Below are positions 51,363 through 61,022 of a DNA stretch of 64,000 nucleotides, piece after piece. The stretch lies in NCBI RefSeq assembly GCF_003014535.1, contig NZ_PYGD01000007.1, positions 1-64,000 on the forward strand. Reading direction: 5' to 3'. The notes beneath the pieces were generated by a model. That model did not search any database and was not told where the DNA came from. It worked only from the letters and a program-made list of their open reading frames with translations. Positions within the stretch are counted from its first letter, which is position 1; every line of letters begins with the position of its first letter. The position numbers and the translations under genes are program-made. Origin of the DNA: Taibaiella chishuiensis (lineage in GTDB: Bacteria; Bacteroidota; Bacteroidia; Chitinophagales; Chitinophagaceae).

Positions 51363-52571
51363 TTATTTTTTTATCTTCAATTTATCGCCGCTCAGGTCGA
51401 AATCTTTCGGGTAATCGTTATAACTCCACTTGCCCAATACGGTGCCTGCTTTGATGAGCATAAGCCCCGGGTTGGTACGCATGGCGGTTTTACAAACCGT
51501 GGCATCGATCACGAAATGATCGGCCACCAGCTTATTTTTTTGCAGGTAACGCTCCGTCTGTTCCTGCGTATTGGCCGATAATACGAAGAAGCCTACATTA
51601 TTCTTGTTCGCTTTTTCGATCAGGGCGCGCAGGCGCTCCGTATTGCGGGAGGAAGCATTATCGGCATCTTTAAGGAAGAACACGAAATTGTAACCCGGTT
51701 CTTTCAGCAATGATTCGGTATAATCTTCGCCCGCATAATCGCTCACTTTAAAGTCCTGGATGGCCGGTGTAGCGTTGCCTTTTTTAATGAGCTCGGTTAC
51801 TGGTTCGCCGTTCAGCTGCCAGGTCGTATCTTTCCAGATACCGGAGCTGATATAATCCTTATCCGATATTTTTTTGGTTTCGCCCGAAACGGCATTTTTC
51901 AATACATAATTGGTCTGGTATACATCCGGCGTGGAACCCGGTGGCGGCTGCATCTTTTCCCAGATATTGTTACCCACTTTATAAGGCAGGCAATCTACGA
52001 AAGGCAGGTGCTCCAGCACCACCCACTGGATCAGTACCGAACCGATGAGCGACAGGCTGAACAGGATGGTATTGACCGTGCCGCGGAATAAGGGCCGGAT
52101 ATGTTTACGGCCGGCAAACAGGATAACGACCAGCACGAGTAATATAATGTCCTTGGTAAAACTCTGCATGGCGGTAAGCGGGATACAGTCGCCGAAACAG
52201 CCGCACTCCTTGATCTTACCCGAAAAAACAGCATACGCCGTAAGGAAGGTAAAGAAGATCATGAGCAATAACAACAGGAAAGAGAACAGGCGGAAGGCAA
52301 AACCCAACAGCAGGGCCACACCTGCTATGATCTCAAACACGATCATCACGATGGAAAAGACGAGGGCATAAGAAGACATAAAGGTCATATGCCATACTTC
52401 AAAAAACTCTTCCATTTTATAAGCAAGACCAGAAGGATCGTTGGCTTTGATCAATCCGGAAAAGATGAACAGCACACCGACGAATACCCTGATGAATTGT
52501 AAAAGATAAAAGCCGGCGCCACGGTTAGTAGCCGGTCGGCCCGCCGTTGCTGAAGTGTTGATTTGGGTCAT
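51363..52571 (-). CDS. BT_3928-like DoxX membrane protein
   Basis: 402 residues from ATG 52571, with upstream in-frame Met rejected because the family starts close to the first helix. Four membrane helices in the N-terminal half form a DoxX/MauE-like unit (FIRVFVGVLFIFSGLIKANDP, CFGDCIPL). The C-terminal part (about 220-402) has NFVFFLKDADNASS and a Trx-like TVCKTAMRTNPGLMLIKAG. In Bacteroidota this gene often neighbours a DUF1599 gene, as here. Envelope redox role suspected only. Confidence 0.82.
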   Translation of the reverse strand: MTQINTSATAGRPATNRGAGFYLLQFIRVFVGVLFIFSGLIKANDPSGLAYKMEEFFEVWHMTFMSSYALVFSIVMIVFEIIAGVALLLGFAFRLFSFLLLLLMIFFTFLTAYAVFSGKIKECGCFGDCIPLTAMQSFTKDIILLVLVVILFAGRKHIRPLFRGTVNTILFSLSLIGSVLIQWVVLEHLPFVDCLPYKVGNNIWEKMQPPPGSTPDVYQTNYVLKNAVSGETKKISDKDYISSGIWKDTTWQLNGEPVTELIKKGNATPAIQDFKVSDYAGEDYTESLLKEPGYNFVFFLKDADNASSRNTERLRALIEKANKNNVGFFVLSANTQEQTERYLQKNKLVADHFVIDATVCKTAMRTNPGLMLIKAGTVLGKWSYNDYPKDFDLSGDKLKIKK

Positions 52572-52773
52572 GTTGTAAACAAGGTTGATGAAGGAGTAAA
52601 AATAAGCAATGCACATTAAAAGCAAGTAAAATACTTGTTACCGTTGACCGGTTAACTGCTGTTTTAGGAACAACACCAGCCGGCAATGTGTTATATTTGG
52701 GCCCGGTAAAGCGACCGGTCCCGCAAAACCAGGACCAGCCCTGCTTTCCGGCATCCTGTAAAGAACAGCTATT

Positions 52774-53223
52774 ATGAACTGGCATTCCAAAACATTCGAA
52801 ACCTTAAGCATTTCCGAACTCTATCGCATCCTGCAACTGCGCAGCAAAGTTTTTGTAGTCGAACAAAACTGTCCTTACCTCGATATGGACGATAAAGACC
52901 AGCAGTCCGTACACCTCTGGCTGGCCGGCGACGATGGCCGGGTATTGGCCTATTGCCGCCTGCTACCAGCAGGTATCTCCTACCCGCAGTGCTCCATAGG
53001 CCGCGTGGTAACCGACTCACAGGCACGCGGTTCGGGCGCGGGCCGCCGGTTGATGGAAAAGGCGATACACTATATCGAAGCTACCTGGCAGGCAACAAGC
53101 ATACGCATAGGCGCCCAACTGTACCTGAAAACATTTTATGAATCGCTGGGCTTTGAACAAAGCAGCGAGTCTTACCTGGAGGACGATATACCCCATATCG
53201 AAATGATCCGGAACAAAGCCTGA
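52774..53223 (+). CDS. GNAT acetyltransferase (ElaA-like)
   Basis: 149 residues. The acetyl-CoA loop is IGRVVTDSQARGSGAGRRLME, and the ElaA-type start LSISELYRILQLRSKVFVVEQ is clear. It acetylates a small molecule or protein; substrate unknown. TATATTTG lies at 52692-52699, 75 bases upstream, and may be the -7 element. It sits between the BT_3928-like and DUF1599 genes on the other strand and ends at a bidirectional terminator. Confidence 0.88.
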   Translation: MNWHSKTFETLSISELYRILQLRSKVFVVEQNCPYLDMDDKDQQSVHLWLAGDDGRVLAYCRLLPAGISYPQCSIGRVVTDSQARGSGAGRRLMEKAIHYIEATWQATSIRIGAQLYLKTFYESLGFEQSSESYLEDDIPHIEMIRNKA

Positions 53224-53228
53224 ACAAC

Positions 53229-53256
53229 AAACCCGCATCATTGCTGATGCGGGTTT
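53229..53256 (+). terminator. Bidirectional terminator
   Basis: AAACCCGCATCA and TGATGCGGGTTT pair around TTGC. It separates the converging GNAT and DUF1599 genes. Confidence 0.9.
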
Positions 53257-53286
53257 ATATTTTTAATACCACCTCGATTAATACTT

Positions 53287-53820
53287 TTAATAACGGATAT
53301 GGATCAGTGCGAATATGGCGTAGTTAACGATATCGCCAAAGTTGGCATCGATCCCTTCCGAGACCAGGGTCTTACCATCGTTGGCCAGGATCTGCTTAAT
53401 GCGTAACAGCTTGGTCAGGATCAGGTCTACAAACGACTCCTGGCTCATATCGCGCCAGGCCTCGCCATAGTCGTGGTTCTTCTGCAGCATCAAGGCCTCG
53501 GTTACCGCAGCCTGGGCACGGTAGTATTGTTCGGCATCGGCCACCGACAGTTCTATAGGCGTGTCTTTATCCAGCGATAACTGGATCAGGCCCATCAGTC
53601 CGTAATTGACGATGGCCATAAACTCGCTTTCTATAGTGTCGGCTATTTTCTGTACGCCGTTTTCCTGTATCTGCCGAATGCGCCAGGCCTTGATATAGAT
53701 CTGGTCTACGATAGAGATACAGCGGTATACCCGCCAGGATGTGCCGTAGTCGGCCGCCTTTTTCAGGTATACGTCGAGGCAAGAGGCCACCACCGATTGA
53801 TATTGGTCCAGGGTATTCAA
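53287..53820 (-). CDS. DUF1599 family protein
   Basis: 177 residues. Two similar halves are visible: KKAADYGTSWRVYRCISIVDQI and KNHDYGEAWRDMSQESFVDLI, each followed by KxxRIxQI and a later VNYxxxxLI; this internal duplication is the family hallmark. Members resemble nucleotide pyrophosphohydrolase-like all-helical proteins but the function is not known. Cytoplasmic. 45 nt downstream of the DUF1015 gene. Confidence 0.85.
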   Translation of the reverse strand: MNTLDQYQSVVASCLDVYLKKAADYGTSWRVYRCISIVDQIYIKAWRIRQIQENGVQKIADTIESEFMAIVNYGLMGLIQLSLDKDTPIELSVADAEQYYRAQAAVTEALMLQKNHDYGEAWRDMSQESFVDLILTKLLRIKQILANDGKTLVSEGIDANFGDIVNYAIFALIHIRY

Positions 53821-53865
53821 AAGAAGGTTATTATTATTTTTTTATAATCAGTTTGACTCAGGGGC

Positions 53866-55107
53866 TCAGATCATGTATACCACCAGCCCGTCGCGGGTTT
53901 TGGGCTCGAACCAGGTGCTCTTCGGAGGCATTACCTGGCCACTGTCGGCCACTTCAAACAATTGTTGGATGCTTACCGGGTAACAGGCAAAGGCAGCCTT
54001 CATCTCGCCGCTGTTTACGCGCTTCTCCAGCTCACCCAATCCGCGGATACCACCTACGAACTCTACACGTTTATCGGTACGCGGATCGTGGATATCGAGT
54101 ATTGCGCTCAGCACATTGTTCTGCAGAATGCTTACATCCAGCACACCGATCGGGTCGGTAGGATAAGAACCGTCTTTCGCTTCCATTTTATACCACATAC
54201 CATCGAGGTACAGGCCAAACTCGTGCGGACGGGCCGGTTTATAGGCCTGGCCGCCCACGGGGCTCAGGGTAAACTGTGCTTCCAGGCGCTGCAGGAAGGC
54301 GTCTTTACTTAAACCGTTCAGGTCTTTAACCACGCGGTTATAATCGAGGATCGCCAGCTGGTTGGCCGGGAAAATGCAGGTGATAAAATAATTGAACGAT
54401 TCGTCGCCGGTGATCGACAGGCCCTGCTCTTTCATTTCTGCGGCCACTTTAGCGGCAGAAGCAGCACGATGATGCCCGTCGGCAATATAGGTAGCCGGTA
54501 CCTTTTCGTCAAAAATCTCGGTGATCACGCTTACTTTGCTGTAGTCGCTTACCACCCATACGGTATGACGGATGCCGTCTTCCGCAGTAAAGTCGTACTC
54601 CGGCTCGTGGTTCTTTTTCCAGTCGGCTACGAGCTGGTCCATTTCGGATACGTTATTATAGGCGAGGAATACGATCCCGGTCTGCGCCCTTGTGGTCTTG
54701 ATATGGTTGATACGGTCCAGCTCTTTTTCAGGCCGGGTAAATTCGTGTTTCTTAATGATGCCGTTGTTGTAGTCATCTATCGAAGAACCGCATACCAGGC
54801 CGGTTTGCTCGCGGCCGTCCATTACCAGTTGGTAGATATAATAAGAAGGCTCTTTATCCTGGATCAGGATACCCTCTTTGATCATGTTGTTCAGGTTTTC
54901 GAGCGCTCTTTCATATACGGAAAAGCTATGTACGTCGATGCCGGCAGGCAGATCGATCTCCGAACGGGTTACATGATAAAAATGATGGGGATTATCTTTA
55001 AACTGACGTGCTTCTTCTACGCTGCATACGTCATAAGGTAATGTTGCTACTTCCGGTGCTAATTCTTTCCGGGGCCTCAGGCCTTTGAAGGGGATGATCT
55101 TTGCCAT
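53866..55107 (-). CDS. DUF1015 family protein
   Basis: 413 residues. Typical DUF1015 motifs: IIPFKGLRPRKELAPEVATLPYDV, NPHHFYHVTRSEID, YIADGHHRAASAA and IFPANQLAILDYNRVV. The His-rich DGHHR resembles a catalytic site of nucleotidyl or phospho-transferases; in related proteins a serine-kinase activity has been proposed. Cytoplasmic. The start follows an AT-rich leader, and it is followed 45 nt on by the DUF1599 gene. Confidence 0.88.
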   Translation of the reverse strand: MAKIIPFKGLRPRKELAPEVATLPYDVCSVEEARQFKDNPHHFYHVTRSEIDLPAGIDVHSFSVYERALENLNNMIKEGILIQDKEPSYYIYQLVMDGREQTGLVCGSSIDDYNNGIIKKHEFTRPEKELDRINHIKTTRAQTGIVFLAYNNVSEMDQLVADWKKNHEPEYDFTAEDGIRHTVWVVSDYSKVSVITEIFDEKVPATYIADGHHRAASAAKVAAEMKEQGLSITGDESFNYFITCIFPANQLAILDYNRVVKDLNGLSKDAFLQRLEAQFTLSPVGGQAYKPARPHEFGLYLDGMWYKMEAKDGSYPTDPIGVLDVSILQNNVLSAILDIHDPRTDKRVEFVGGIRGLGELEKRVNSGEMKAAFACYPVSIQQLFEVADSGQVMPPKSTWFEPKTRDGLVVYMI

Positions 55108-55179
55108 GAATATGCTTCGCTATTTGAGATGGCAAAATAACAAAAATAAAAAGGGGAAAACAAGGCGGGCCTAAAAAGC

Positions 55180-55578
55180 TTATTCGCCGGGCTGGTTTGC
55201 GATCATTACTTCCTGCACCAATACGTTACTGTCCCGCTGTTTGAACATCAGGTACATCGAGAATTTTCCTTTCTCGGTATTGATATAACCGATTACGTAA
55301 ATGGAAGTGCTGTTGGTACCGGCGCCCTTATGCCGGAGTGAGAAGGAGCGGAATTTATTTTTAGTGAAAAAGTTTTTCAATACCATCTCGGCCTGCGACT
55401 TGCTATAAGTCGACTGCTGGTCGTTGATGGTAATATCAACCACTTTATCGAAATACTGGGATACTTTCGAAACATCACCTGTACTCATACCTTTGGCAAC
55501 CTCATCTACTGCTGTCTGCGCAAAAACAGTACACACGAGGAACATGAAAACCAAAAAGCAAGCCAGAATTTTGTTCAT
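55180..55578 (-). CDS. DUF4783 family secreted protein
   Basis: 132 residues from ATG 55578 with signal peptide (LACFLVFMFLVCTVFAQ). The NTF2-like pattern of DUF4783 is present: VAKGMSTGDVSKVSQYFDKVVDI, SQAEMVLKNFFTKN and FSLRHKGAGTNSTSIYVIGYI. It is a periplasmic or surface protein of unknown function. 72 nt upstream of the DUF1015 gene; could share a transcript. Confidence 0.85.
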   Translation of the reverse strand: MNKILACFLVFMFLVCTVFAQTAVDEVAKGMSTGDVSKVSQYFDKVVDITINDQQSTYSKSQAEMVLKNFFTKNKFRSFSLRHKGAGTNSTSIYVIGYINTEKGKFSMYLMFKQRDSNVLVQEVMIANQPGE

Positions 55579-55838
55579 TTTCGAAGATTCGCCCACATAA
55601 AAGCAAAGTATTGAATACAATTAAATGCTCAATAATTATGCCATTTTTAAAAATTCCTGATAATTATTTTGTTTCCTGGTGGTTTAGGGGTTGATTAAAA
55701 GGAATAAATCAAGGATTATACGCAGGCACGCGAAATGCCGGACGTGCAAATGTGCTAAGAAAGCGATAGGAAACAAAATCAAATTTATTACTCTACTTTC
55801 ATCATTTATGTACGCTATCGTTCATTAACTTTGCGCCC
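55579..55838. other. Intergenic region upstream of gpmI
   Basis: About 260 bases of AT-rich sequence between the divergent DUF4783 and gpmI genes. It holds the gpmI promoter element at 55826 and no recognised gene. Confidence 0.55.
55826..55833 (+). promoter_or_regulatory. Predicted -7 element of gpmI
   Basis: TAACTTTG, followed by CGCCC, lies only 5 bases before the start codon, which implies a very short or leaderless transcript for the gene at 55839. Confidence 0.5.
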
Positions 55839-57365
55839 ATGACTAAAAAAGCGTTTCTGATCATCATGGATGGCTGGGGGCACGGCCAGGTCAAGTCGGC
55901 CGATGCTATCGCCAATGCCAATACTCCTTTCGTATCTTCCCTCTACAGCCGTTACCCGCATTCGGAACTCATTACCTGTGGCGAACAGGTAGGACTGCCC
56001 GAAGGCCAGATGGGCAACTCCGAAGTAGGTCACCTCAATATCGGCGCGGGCCGTATTGTATACCAGGAACTGCAACGTATTAATGTAGCCATCCGCAACG
56101 GCGAACTGAAAAATAATGCGACCCTGAACGCTGCTTTTGATTACGCACGCAACGAAAATAAAACCCTTCATTTTATAGGCCTGGTAAGCGATGGCGGCGT
56201 ACACTCCCATATCGCCCACCTGAAGGCCCTCTGTACTTATGCCCAGGAAGCCGGCGTAGCCCGCTATGCGGTGCATGCCTTTACCGATGGCCGCGATACC
56301 GATCCGCACAGCGGTGCGGGTTACCTGCAGGACCTGCAGGCGCATCTCGACGGCAGCAATGGCGTACTGGCTTCTGTAACCGGCCGCTATTACGCTATGG
56401 ACCGCGACAAACGCTGGGAGCGCGTAAAAGTAGCCTATGATGCACTGACCATGGGCGTTGGTAAAAAAACGACCAATATACATGCCGCCATTACCCAATC
56501 GTATGCCGAAGGCATAACCGACGAATTCTTATTGCCTGTTATCGCTACCGGCGCCAACGATATGCCCCTGGCGACCATACAACCCGGCGATGCCGTAATC
56601 TGCTTTAACTTCCGTACGGACCGTTGCCGCGAGATTACCGAAGTGCTTACGCAACAGGCATTCCCGGATTTACAGATGCAGCCCTTGCCGCTGCATTACA
56701 TCACCATGACGGAATACGATCACAGTTTCCGCAACGTGGAGGTGATCTTCCACAACGATAACCTGACCAATACCCTGGGCGAAGTGCTCGAACGCCAGCA
56801 CCTGAAGCAGATCCGTATTGCAGAAACAGAAAAGTATCCACACGTGACCTTCTTCTTCTCCGGCGGCCGCGAAGAGCCGTTCCAGGGCGAAAGAAGGATT
56901 ATGGCGCCCTCTCCCAAGGATGTAGCCACCTATGACCTGAAACCGGAAATGAGCGCTTTCGAGATTACGGCCAATATCCTGCCCGAGATCGAACAGGAAA
57001 GCGCCGACTTTATCTGCCTCAACTTTGCCAATGCCGACATGGTAGGCCATACCGGCGTATGGTCTGCAGCAGTAAAGGCGGTAGAAACCGTAGACCAGTG
57101 CGTAGCGCAGATCGTTCCGCTGGCCCTGAAGCATGGTTATGGCATTTTCCTGACGGCCGACCACGGCAATTCCGACTATATCGTTAACGAGGACGGGTCG
57201 CCCAATACCGCTCATACGCTTAACCCCGTACCCCTGTTCCTGATCTCCAACGACTATACCGGGCCGCTTGCTCCCGGTAAACTGGGCGATATTGCACCTA
57301 CCATTTTGAAGTATATGGGCATCCCGATACCTGCTGAAATGACCGGCGATATCCTGATCAGTTAA
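55839..57365 (+). CDS. gpmI: 2,3-bisphosphoglycerate-independent phosphoglycerate mutase
   Basis: 508 residues, the normal length. It interconverts 3- and 2-phosphoglycerate in glycolysis using two Mn ions. Catalytic Ser lies in GQMGNSEVGHLNIGAGR (about residue 62); metal ligands in FLIIMDGWGHG, ANADMVGHTG and LTADHGNSD. The DGRDTDP motif of the transferase domain is present. Own promoter and strong terminator. Confidence 0.97.
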   Translation: MTKKAFLIIMDGWGHGQVKSADAIANANTPFVSSLYSRYPHSELITCGEQVGLPEGQMGNSEVGHLNIGAGRIVYQELQRINVAIRNGELKNNATLNAAFDYARNENKTLHFIGLVSDGGVHSHIAHLKALCTYAQEAGVARYAVHAFTDGRDTDPHSGAGYLQDLQAHLDGSNGVLASVTGRYYAMDRDKRWERVKVAYDALTMGVGKKTTNIHAAITQSYAEGITDEFLLPVIATGANDMPLATIQPGDAVICFNFRTDRCREITEVLTQQAFPDLQMQPLPLHYITMTEYDHSFRNVEVIFHNDNLTNTLGEVLERQHLKQIRIAETEKYPHVTFFFSGGREEPFQGERRIMAPSPKDVATYDLKPEMSAFEITANILPEIEQESADFICLNFANADMVGHTGVWSAAVKAVETVDQCVAQIVPLALKHGYGIFLTADHGNSDYIVNEDGSPNTAHTLNPVPLFLISNDYTGPLAPGKLGDIAPTILKYMGIPIPAEMTGDILIS

Positions 57366-57387
57366 AATAAATATATTTTAAAATTAT

Positions 57388-57423
57388 AATGCCTTGAACA
57401 ACAAATTGTTCAAGGCATTTTTT
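57388..57423 (+). terminator. Terminator of gpmI
   Basis: AATGCCTTGAACAA and TTGTTCAAGGCATT pair around CAAA, followed by Ts. Confidence 0.93.
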
Positions 57424-57466
57424 ATGTATGTTGTTGTTTAGCAACAAAACTTTAACACTGGTGTAG

Positions 57467-58051
57467 CTACAAGGGTTTCCATCCTTCGCGCTCCAGCACC
57501 GCAACCACTTCAGATACGGGCAGGCCCATTACGTTATAAAAGTCGCCATTGATCTTTTCAATAGCCGTAAGCCCGATCCATTCCTGGATGGCATAAGCGC
57601 CGGCTTTATCCATAGGTTGATACTTACGGACATAATGGGTAATTTTTTCCAGGCTTACCGGGTGAAAGTAGACTTCCGTAACCGTTTTCAAATCAATGGT
57701 TTTATCCTGTGCCAGGATCGACACCCCGGTAATGACCCGGTGCATACGGCCCGAGAGCCGCTGCAGGATAGCGATAGCATCGGCTTCATCTTTGGGTTTA
57801 CCGATAATCTGGTTGTCGAGCACCACCACCGTATCGGCGGCTATGATCACGCTGGCAGCGCGTTCGCCGGCGTCCAGCGTGTCGGCTACCGCCCTGGCTT
57901 TATTACGGGCAATAAAGAGGGGCACATCGCCGGCGGGCATATCGGCAGGGAAGTCCTCGTCGGAATGGGCCGTACGGATAACAAAAGGCACCTCGGCCTG
58001 TTCGAGCAGCTGTTTGCGGCGGGGCGACTGGGAAGCCAGGATCAGGTTCAT
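57467..58051 (-). CDS. maf: Maf-like nucleoside triphosphate pyrophosphatase
   Basis: 194 residues from ATG 58051; the frame extension overlaps the UbiA gene and is not used. Maf hallmarks: ILASQSPRRKQLLEQA near the start, IAADTVVVLDNQIIGKP and KAGAYAIQEWIG. It hydrolyses dTTP/UTP or modified nucleotides to monophosphates. Start is 22 nt after the stop of the prenyltransferase gene, so probably one operon. Confidence 0.93.
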   Translation of the reverse strand: MNLILASQSPRRKQLLEQAEVPFVIRTAHSDEDFPADMPAGDVPLFIARNKARAVADTLDAGERAASVIIAADTVVVLDNQIIGKPKDEADAIAILQRLSGRMHRVITGVSILAQDKTIDLKTVTEVYFHPVSLEKITHYVRKYQPMDKAGAYAIQEWIGLTAIEKINGDFYNVMGLPVSEVVAVLEREGWKPL

Positions 58052-58073
58052 ATTTCGGATACTATTTTGGAGA

Positions 58074-59039
58074 TCAACAATGATATTGCAGGAAATAATA
58101 CAACAGCAGGGATGCAATACCGGCCAGCATAATAATTTTGAGCCAGCGGCTCATCAGCGCGTAATGTTGCTGGGTAGCCTTACGCGGCAACCGGATCATC
58201 AGCAGCACAAGGGGCAATACGAGCGCCAGCACGATATAGATGCCCAATGCCATCCAGGCGCCGGCAAACAGGCGGAAGGCGGCAACGGCCAGCGGCACTA
58301 CGGCCAGTACACCCAGGAAGATAACCCACCACGAAGACCGCTGCAGGCCAATGCGGATGGGCATAGTCACACAACCGTCCTCGGCATCGCCTTTAAAGTC
58401 TTCCATATCCTTAACGATCTCGCGCATCCAGGTAAGCATAAATGCGAAATAGGTGTAAACCGCGATCACGCCAAAGGGATTGACCAATACCCTGCCCTGC
58501 TCTTCTATAAAATAAGTGAAATTAATATAAGGATATAAGGCGGGTTCGAATACCGCCAGGATCAGCACGGTAAGTGCAGTAAGCAGGGCCACAGCTATAT
58601 TGCCGGTTACAAACTGCCGTTTAAACGTAGTGGAATAGAACCATAACAATATGGTACAGGCCAGCTGAATACTGATAACCCTGAAATTGTGCAGTTGCCA
58701 GCCCAGGTAGACCGCGATCAGCAGGCCGATAATATTGAGCAGGGTATGCATTGCTATGGCCCAGCGCCGGCTGATCAGCCGGCCGATAATAACCTTGCCC
58801 GGGCGGTTAATGATATCGATGCGCACATCGAAATAGTCGTTAATAATATAACCCGCCGCCGCGATGAGTATGGTAGACAGGCTGAGCAGCAGGAAATGAG
58901 GAGCGTCCAGGAACAAAGGGACATTGTTCCAGGCTTTCATCGGCACAACCACGCAACACCAGATAAACCACTGCGTCAGGAAAACGATCAACAGGTTGCG
59001 CCACCGGGTAAGACGGAAAAAAGCAGAGACAGATTTCAT
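58074..59039 (-). CDS. UbiA family prenyltransferase
   Basis: 321 residues from ATG 59039, with nine membrane segments. The first Asp-rich motif is NDYFDVRIDIINRPGK and the second is DMEDFKGDAEDG. The closest type by pattern is the geranylgeranylglycerol-phosphate geranylgeranyltransferase-like group common in Bacteroidota; the true substrate is unknown. Inner membrane. Co-oriented with maf. Confidence 0.88.
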   Translation of the reverse strand: MKSVSAFFRLTRWRNLLIVFLTQWFIWCCVVVPMKAWNNVPLFLDAPHFLLLSLSTILIAAAGYIINDYFDVRIDIINRPGKVIIGRLISRRWAIAMHTLLNIIGLLIAVYLGWQLHNFRVISIQLACTILLWFYSTTFKRQFVTGNIAVALLTALTVLILAVFEPALYPYINFTYFIEEQGRVLVNPFGVIAVYTYFAFMLTWMREIVKDMEDFKGDAEDGCVTMPIRIGLQRSSWWVIFLGVLAVVPLAVAAFRLFAGAWMALGIYIVLALVLPLVLLMIRLPRKATQQHYALMSRWLKIIMLAGIASLLLYYFLQYHC

Positions 59040-59145
59040 TTTCAGGGCACAAAGTTGCAGCAAAGAAAGCAAAACTTAACTAACTTGCCGTATTATTAAT
59101 TTGACGATAGGCCGGAACGCCTTAAGGGTCGCCAAACTGCAGATT

Positions 59146-59514
59146 ATGCGTTTTCTATTTGTCTTCCTGCTTACGGCAATTGCCGCATATTTCGCCCTGC
59201 TGATCATGCCCTGGTGGATATCCATGCTGATTGCCTTTTTCGTGGTACTGCTGCTCCCCATGAGCCAGGGCCGTTCGTTCCTGGCAACGGCGCTTGGCGT
59301 AGGCCTTTGCTGGCTGGTGGTAGCGCTTGTGGCCGATATCCGCAACGAGCACCTGCTGAGCACGAAGATGGCTGCCCTCTTCCACCTGCCCTCCTATATA
59401 TTAATGGTGGCCCTGAGCCCGCTTACCGGTTTTATTACCGGCGGACTGGGTGGCTGGACCGCGGCCGCGCTGCGCGACCTCTTCCGCGAAAAACAACAGG
59501 CCCCGGCTGCCTGA
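59146..59514 (+). CDS. Small membrane protein of unknown function
   Basis: 122 residues from ATG 59146; an upstream TTG frame start is less likely. Membrane helices at about 1-20, 22-44, 46-65 and 85-108, with a basic C-terminus (LFREKQQAPAA). No family recognised. Divergent from the prenyltransferase gene. Confidence 0.65.
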   Translation: MRFLFVFLLTAIAAYFALLIMPWWISMLIAFFVVLLLPMSQGRSFLATALGVGLCWLVVALVADIRNEHLLSTKMAALFHLPSYILMVALSPLTGFITGGLGGWTAAALRDLFREKQQAPAA

Positions 59515-59617
59515 CCGCCTCCCGTTCCACAACAAATTCTTAATTTTCAGCACGAACCACGATCCTCATCCATAGGCCTGCCCCTTATTCACCCTATTTT
59601 TCTACCTTCGTAGCCCG

Positions 59618-60913
59618 ATGGCTATCCTACCCGAAATTGAAAAACAATCGCTTTCTGAACAGCAGCGGTTTCAATTGGAACAATTGCACCTGACCCTGGA
59701 GTACCTGCAGCAGCATTCCCCTTTTTACCAAAGGCTGTTTGCCAGTCATGCCGTACAGCCTGACAGTATCCGTTCGCTCGACGACCTCGTACGACTGCCC
59801 ACTACCAGCAAAGAAGACCTGCAGCGGTACAATATGGATTTCCTTTGTGTGCCGGCAGCAGCCGTACAGGAGTATGTAGCCACTTCGGGCACCCTGGGCA
59901 GCCCGGTTACCATAGCCCTTACCGAAAAAGACTTACAGCGCCTGGCTTATAACGAATACCTGTCGTTCGGTTGCCTGGAATGCAGCGAGGACGACATTTT
60001 CCAGCTTATGCTTACCCTCGACCGGCAGTTTATGGCCGGCGTAGCCTATTACAGCGGCCTGCGGCAGGCCGGGCCGGCCATAGTACGCACCGGCCCCGGG
60101 CTTACCGCCCTGCAATGGGATACCATACAAAGGCTTGGCGTAACCGGCCTTGTGGGTGTGCCTTCGTTCCTGCTCAAGATGATTGCGTATGCAGGTGAGC
60201 AACAGATCGATTGCAATGCCACTACCGTACGTAAAGTGCTGGCGATAGGTGAAAGCCTGCGCGACGACCAATTAGAACCCAATACCCTGGCCCGGAAGAT
60301 CCAGGACGCCTGGCAGATACAACTTTACAGCACTTATGCCTCCACCGAAATGCAAACGGCCTTTACCGAGTGCCCGGCCGGCAAAGGCGGGCATCATCAT
60401 CCCGAACTGATTATCGTGGAATTGCTCGACGATGAGGGGCAACCGGTACCCGCGGGCGAAAAGGGAGAAGTAACCATCACCACCCTGGGCGTAGAAGCTA
60501 TGCCGCTGTTGCGCTACCGCACGGGCGACATCTGCCGGGGTTATTACGAACCCTGCAGTTGCGGCCGCAGTACCATGAGGCTGGGCCCCGTACTGGGACG
60601 CAAACAGCAGATGATCAAATTTAAAGGCACTTCGCTCTACCCGCCCGCCCTCTTCGACCTGTTGAACCAGGTACCCGTTATCGACGAATACGTGGTAGAG
60701 GTAACGACCGACGAAACCCAACAGGACGACCTCCATATCTATATAGCAACTTCCATGCAGCACGACGCCTGTAACCGGTTGCTGGAGCAGCTTTTCCGGC
60801 ATAAACTCCGGGTAATGCCCCGTACCAGTTATATTACGGATGCCGAAATGCTGCGGCTGCAATTCCCGGAAGGCAGCAGGAAGCTGGTGCGGTTCCGTGA
60901 CCTGCGGTCCTGA
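59618..60913 (+). CDS. Phenylacetate-CoA ligase-like adenylate-forming enzyme
   Basis: 431 residues. The ANL-family P-loop is YVATSGTLGSPVTI, and the A5-like YSTYASTEMQTAF and YRTGDICRGYYEPCSCGRS segments follow the PaaK pattern; the C-terminal AMP-binding_C_2 domain is seen in FKGTSLYPPALFDLL. It activates an aromatic or other carboxylic acid as its CoA thioester. No other phenylacetate genes are near, so the substrate is not certain. TACCTTCG just upstream (about 59605) resembles a -7 element. Confidence 0.88.
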   Translation: MAILPEIEKQSLSEQQRFQLEQLHLTLEYLQQHSPFYQRLFASHAVQPDSIRSLDDLVRLPTTSKEDLQRYNMDFLCVPAAAVQEYVATSGTLGSPVTIALTEKDLQRLAYNEYLSFGCLECSEDDIFQLMLTLDRQFMAGVAYYSGLRQAGPAIVRTGPGLTALQWDTIQRLGVTGLVGVPSFLLKMIAYAGEQQIDCNATTVRKVLAIGESLRDDQLEPNTLARKIQDAWQIQLYSTYASTEMQTAFTECPAGKGGHHHPELIIVELLDDEGQPVPAGEKGEVTITTLGVEAMPLLRYRTGDICRGYYEPCSCGRSTMRLGPVLGRKQQMIKFKGTSLYPPALFDLLNQVPVIDEYVVEVTTDETQQDDLHIYIATSMQHDACNRLLEQLFRHKLRVMPRTSYITDAEMLRLQFPEGSRKLVRFRDLRS

Positions 60914-60969
60914 CAGGTTAAATCTGGGCCAACAATAGATCGTAAAAACCAGTAAAAGATAAGATTTTT

Positions 60970-60977
60970 TATATTTG
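60970..60977 (+). promoter_or_regulatory. Predicted -7 element of deoC
   Basis: TATATTTG, followed by CGCC, fits TAnnTTTG and lies 45 bases before the deoC start. Confidence 0.5.
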
Positions 60978-61022
60978 CGCCAATCTGCATATCAAACACA
61001 CAACCGCATTCTAAACGTTATC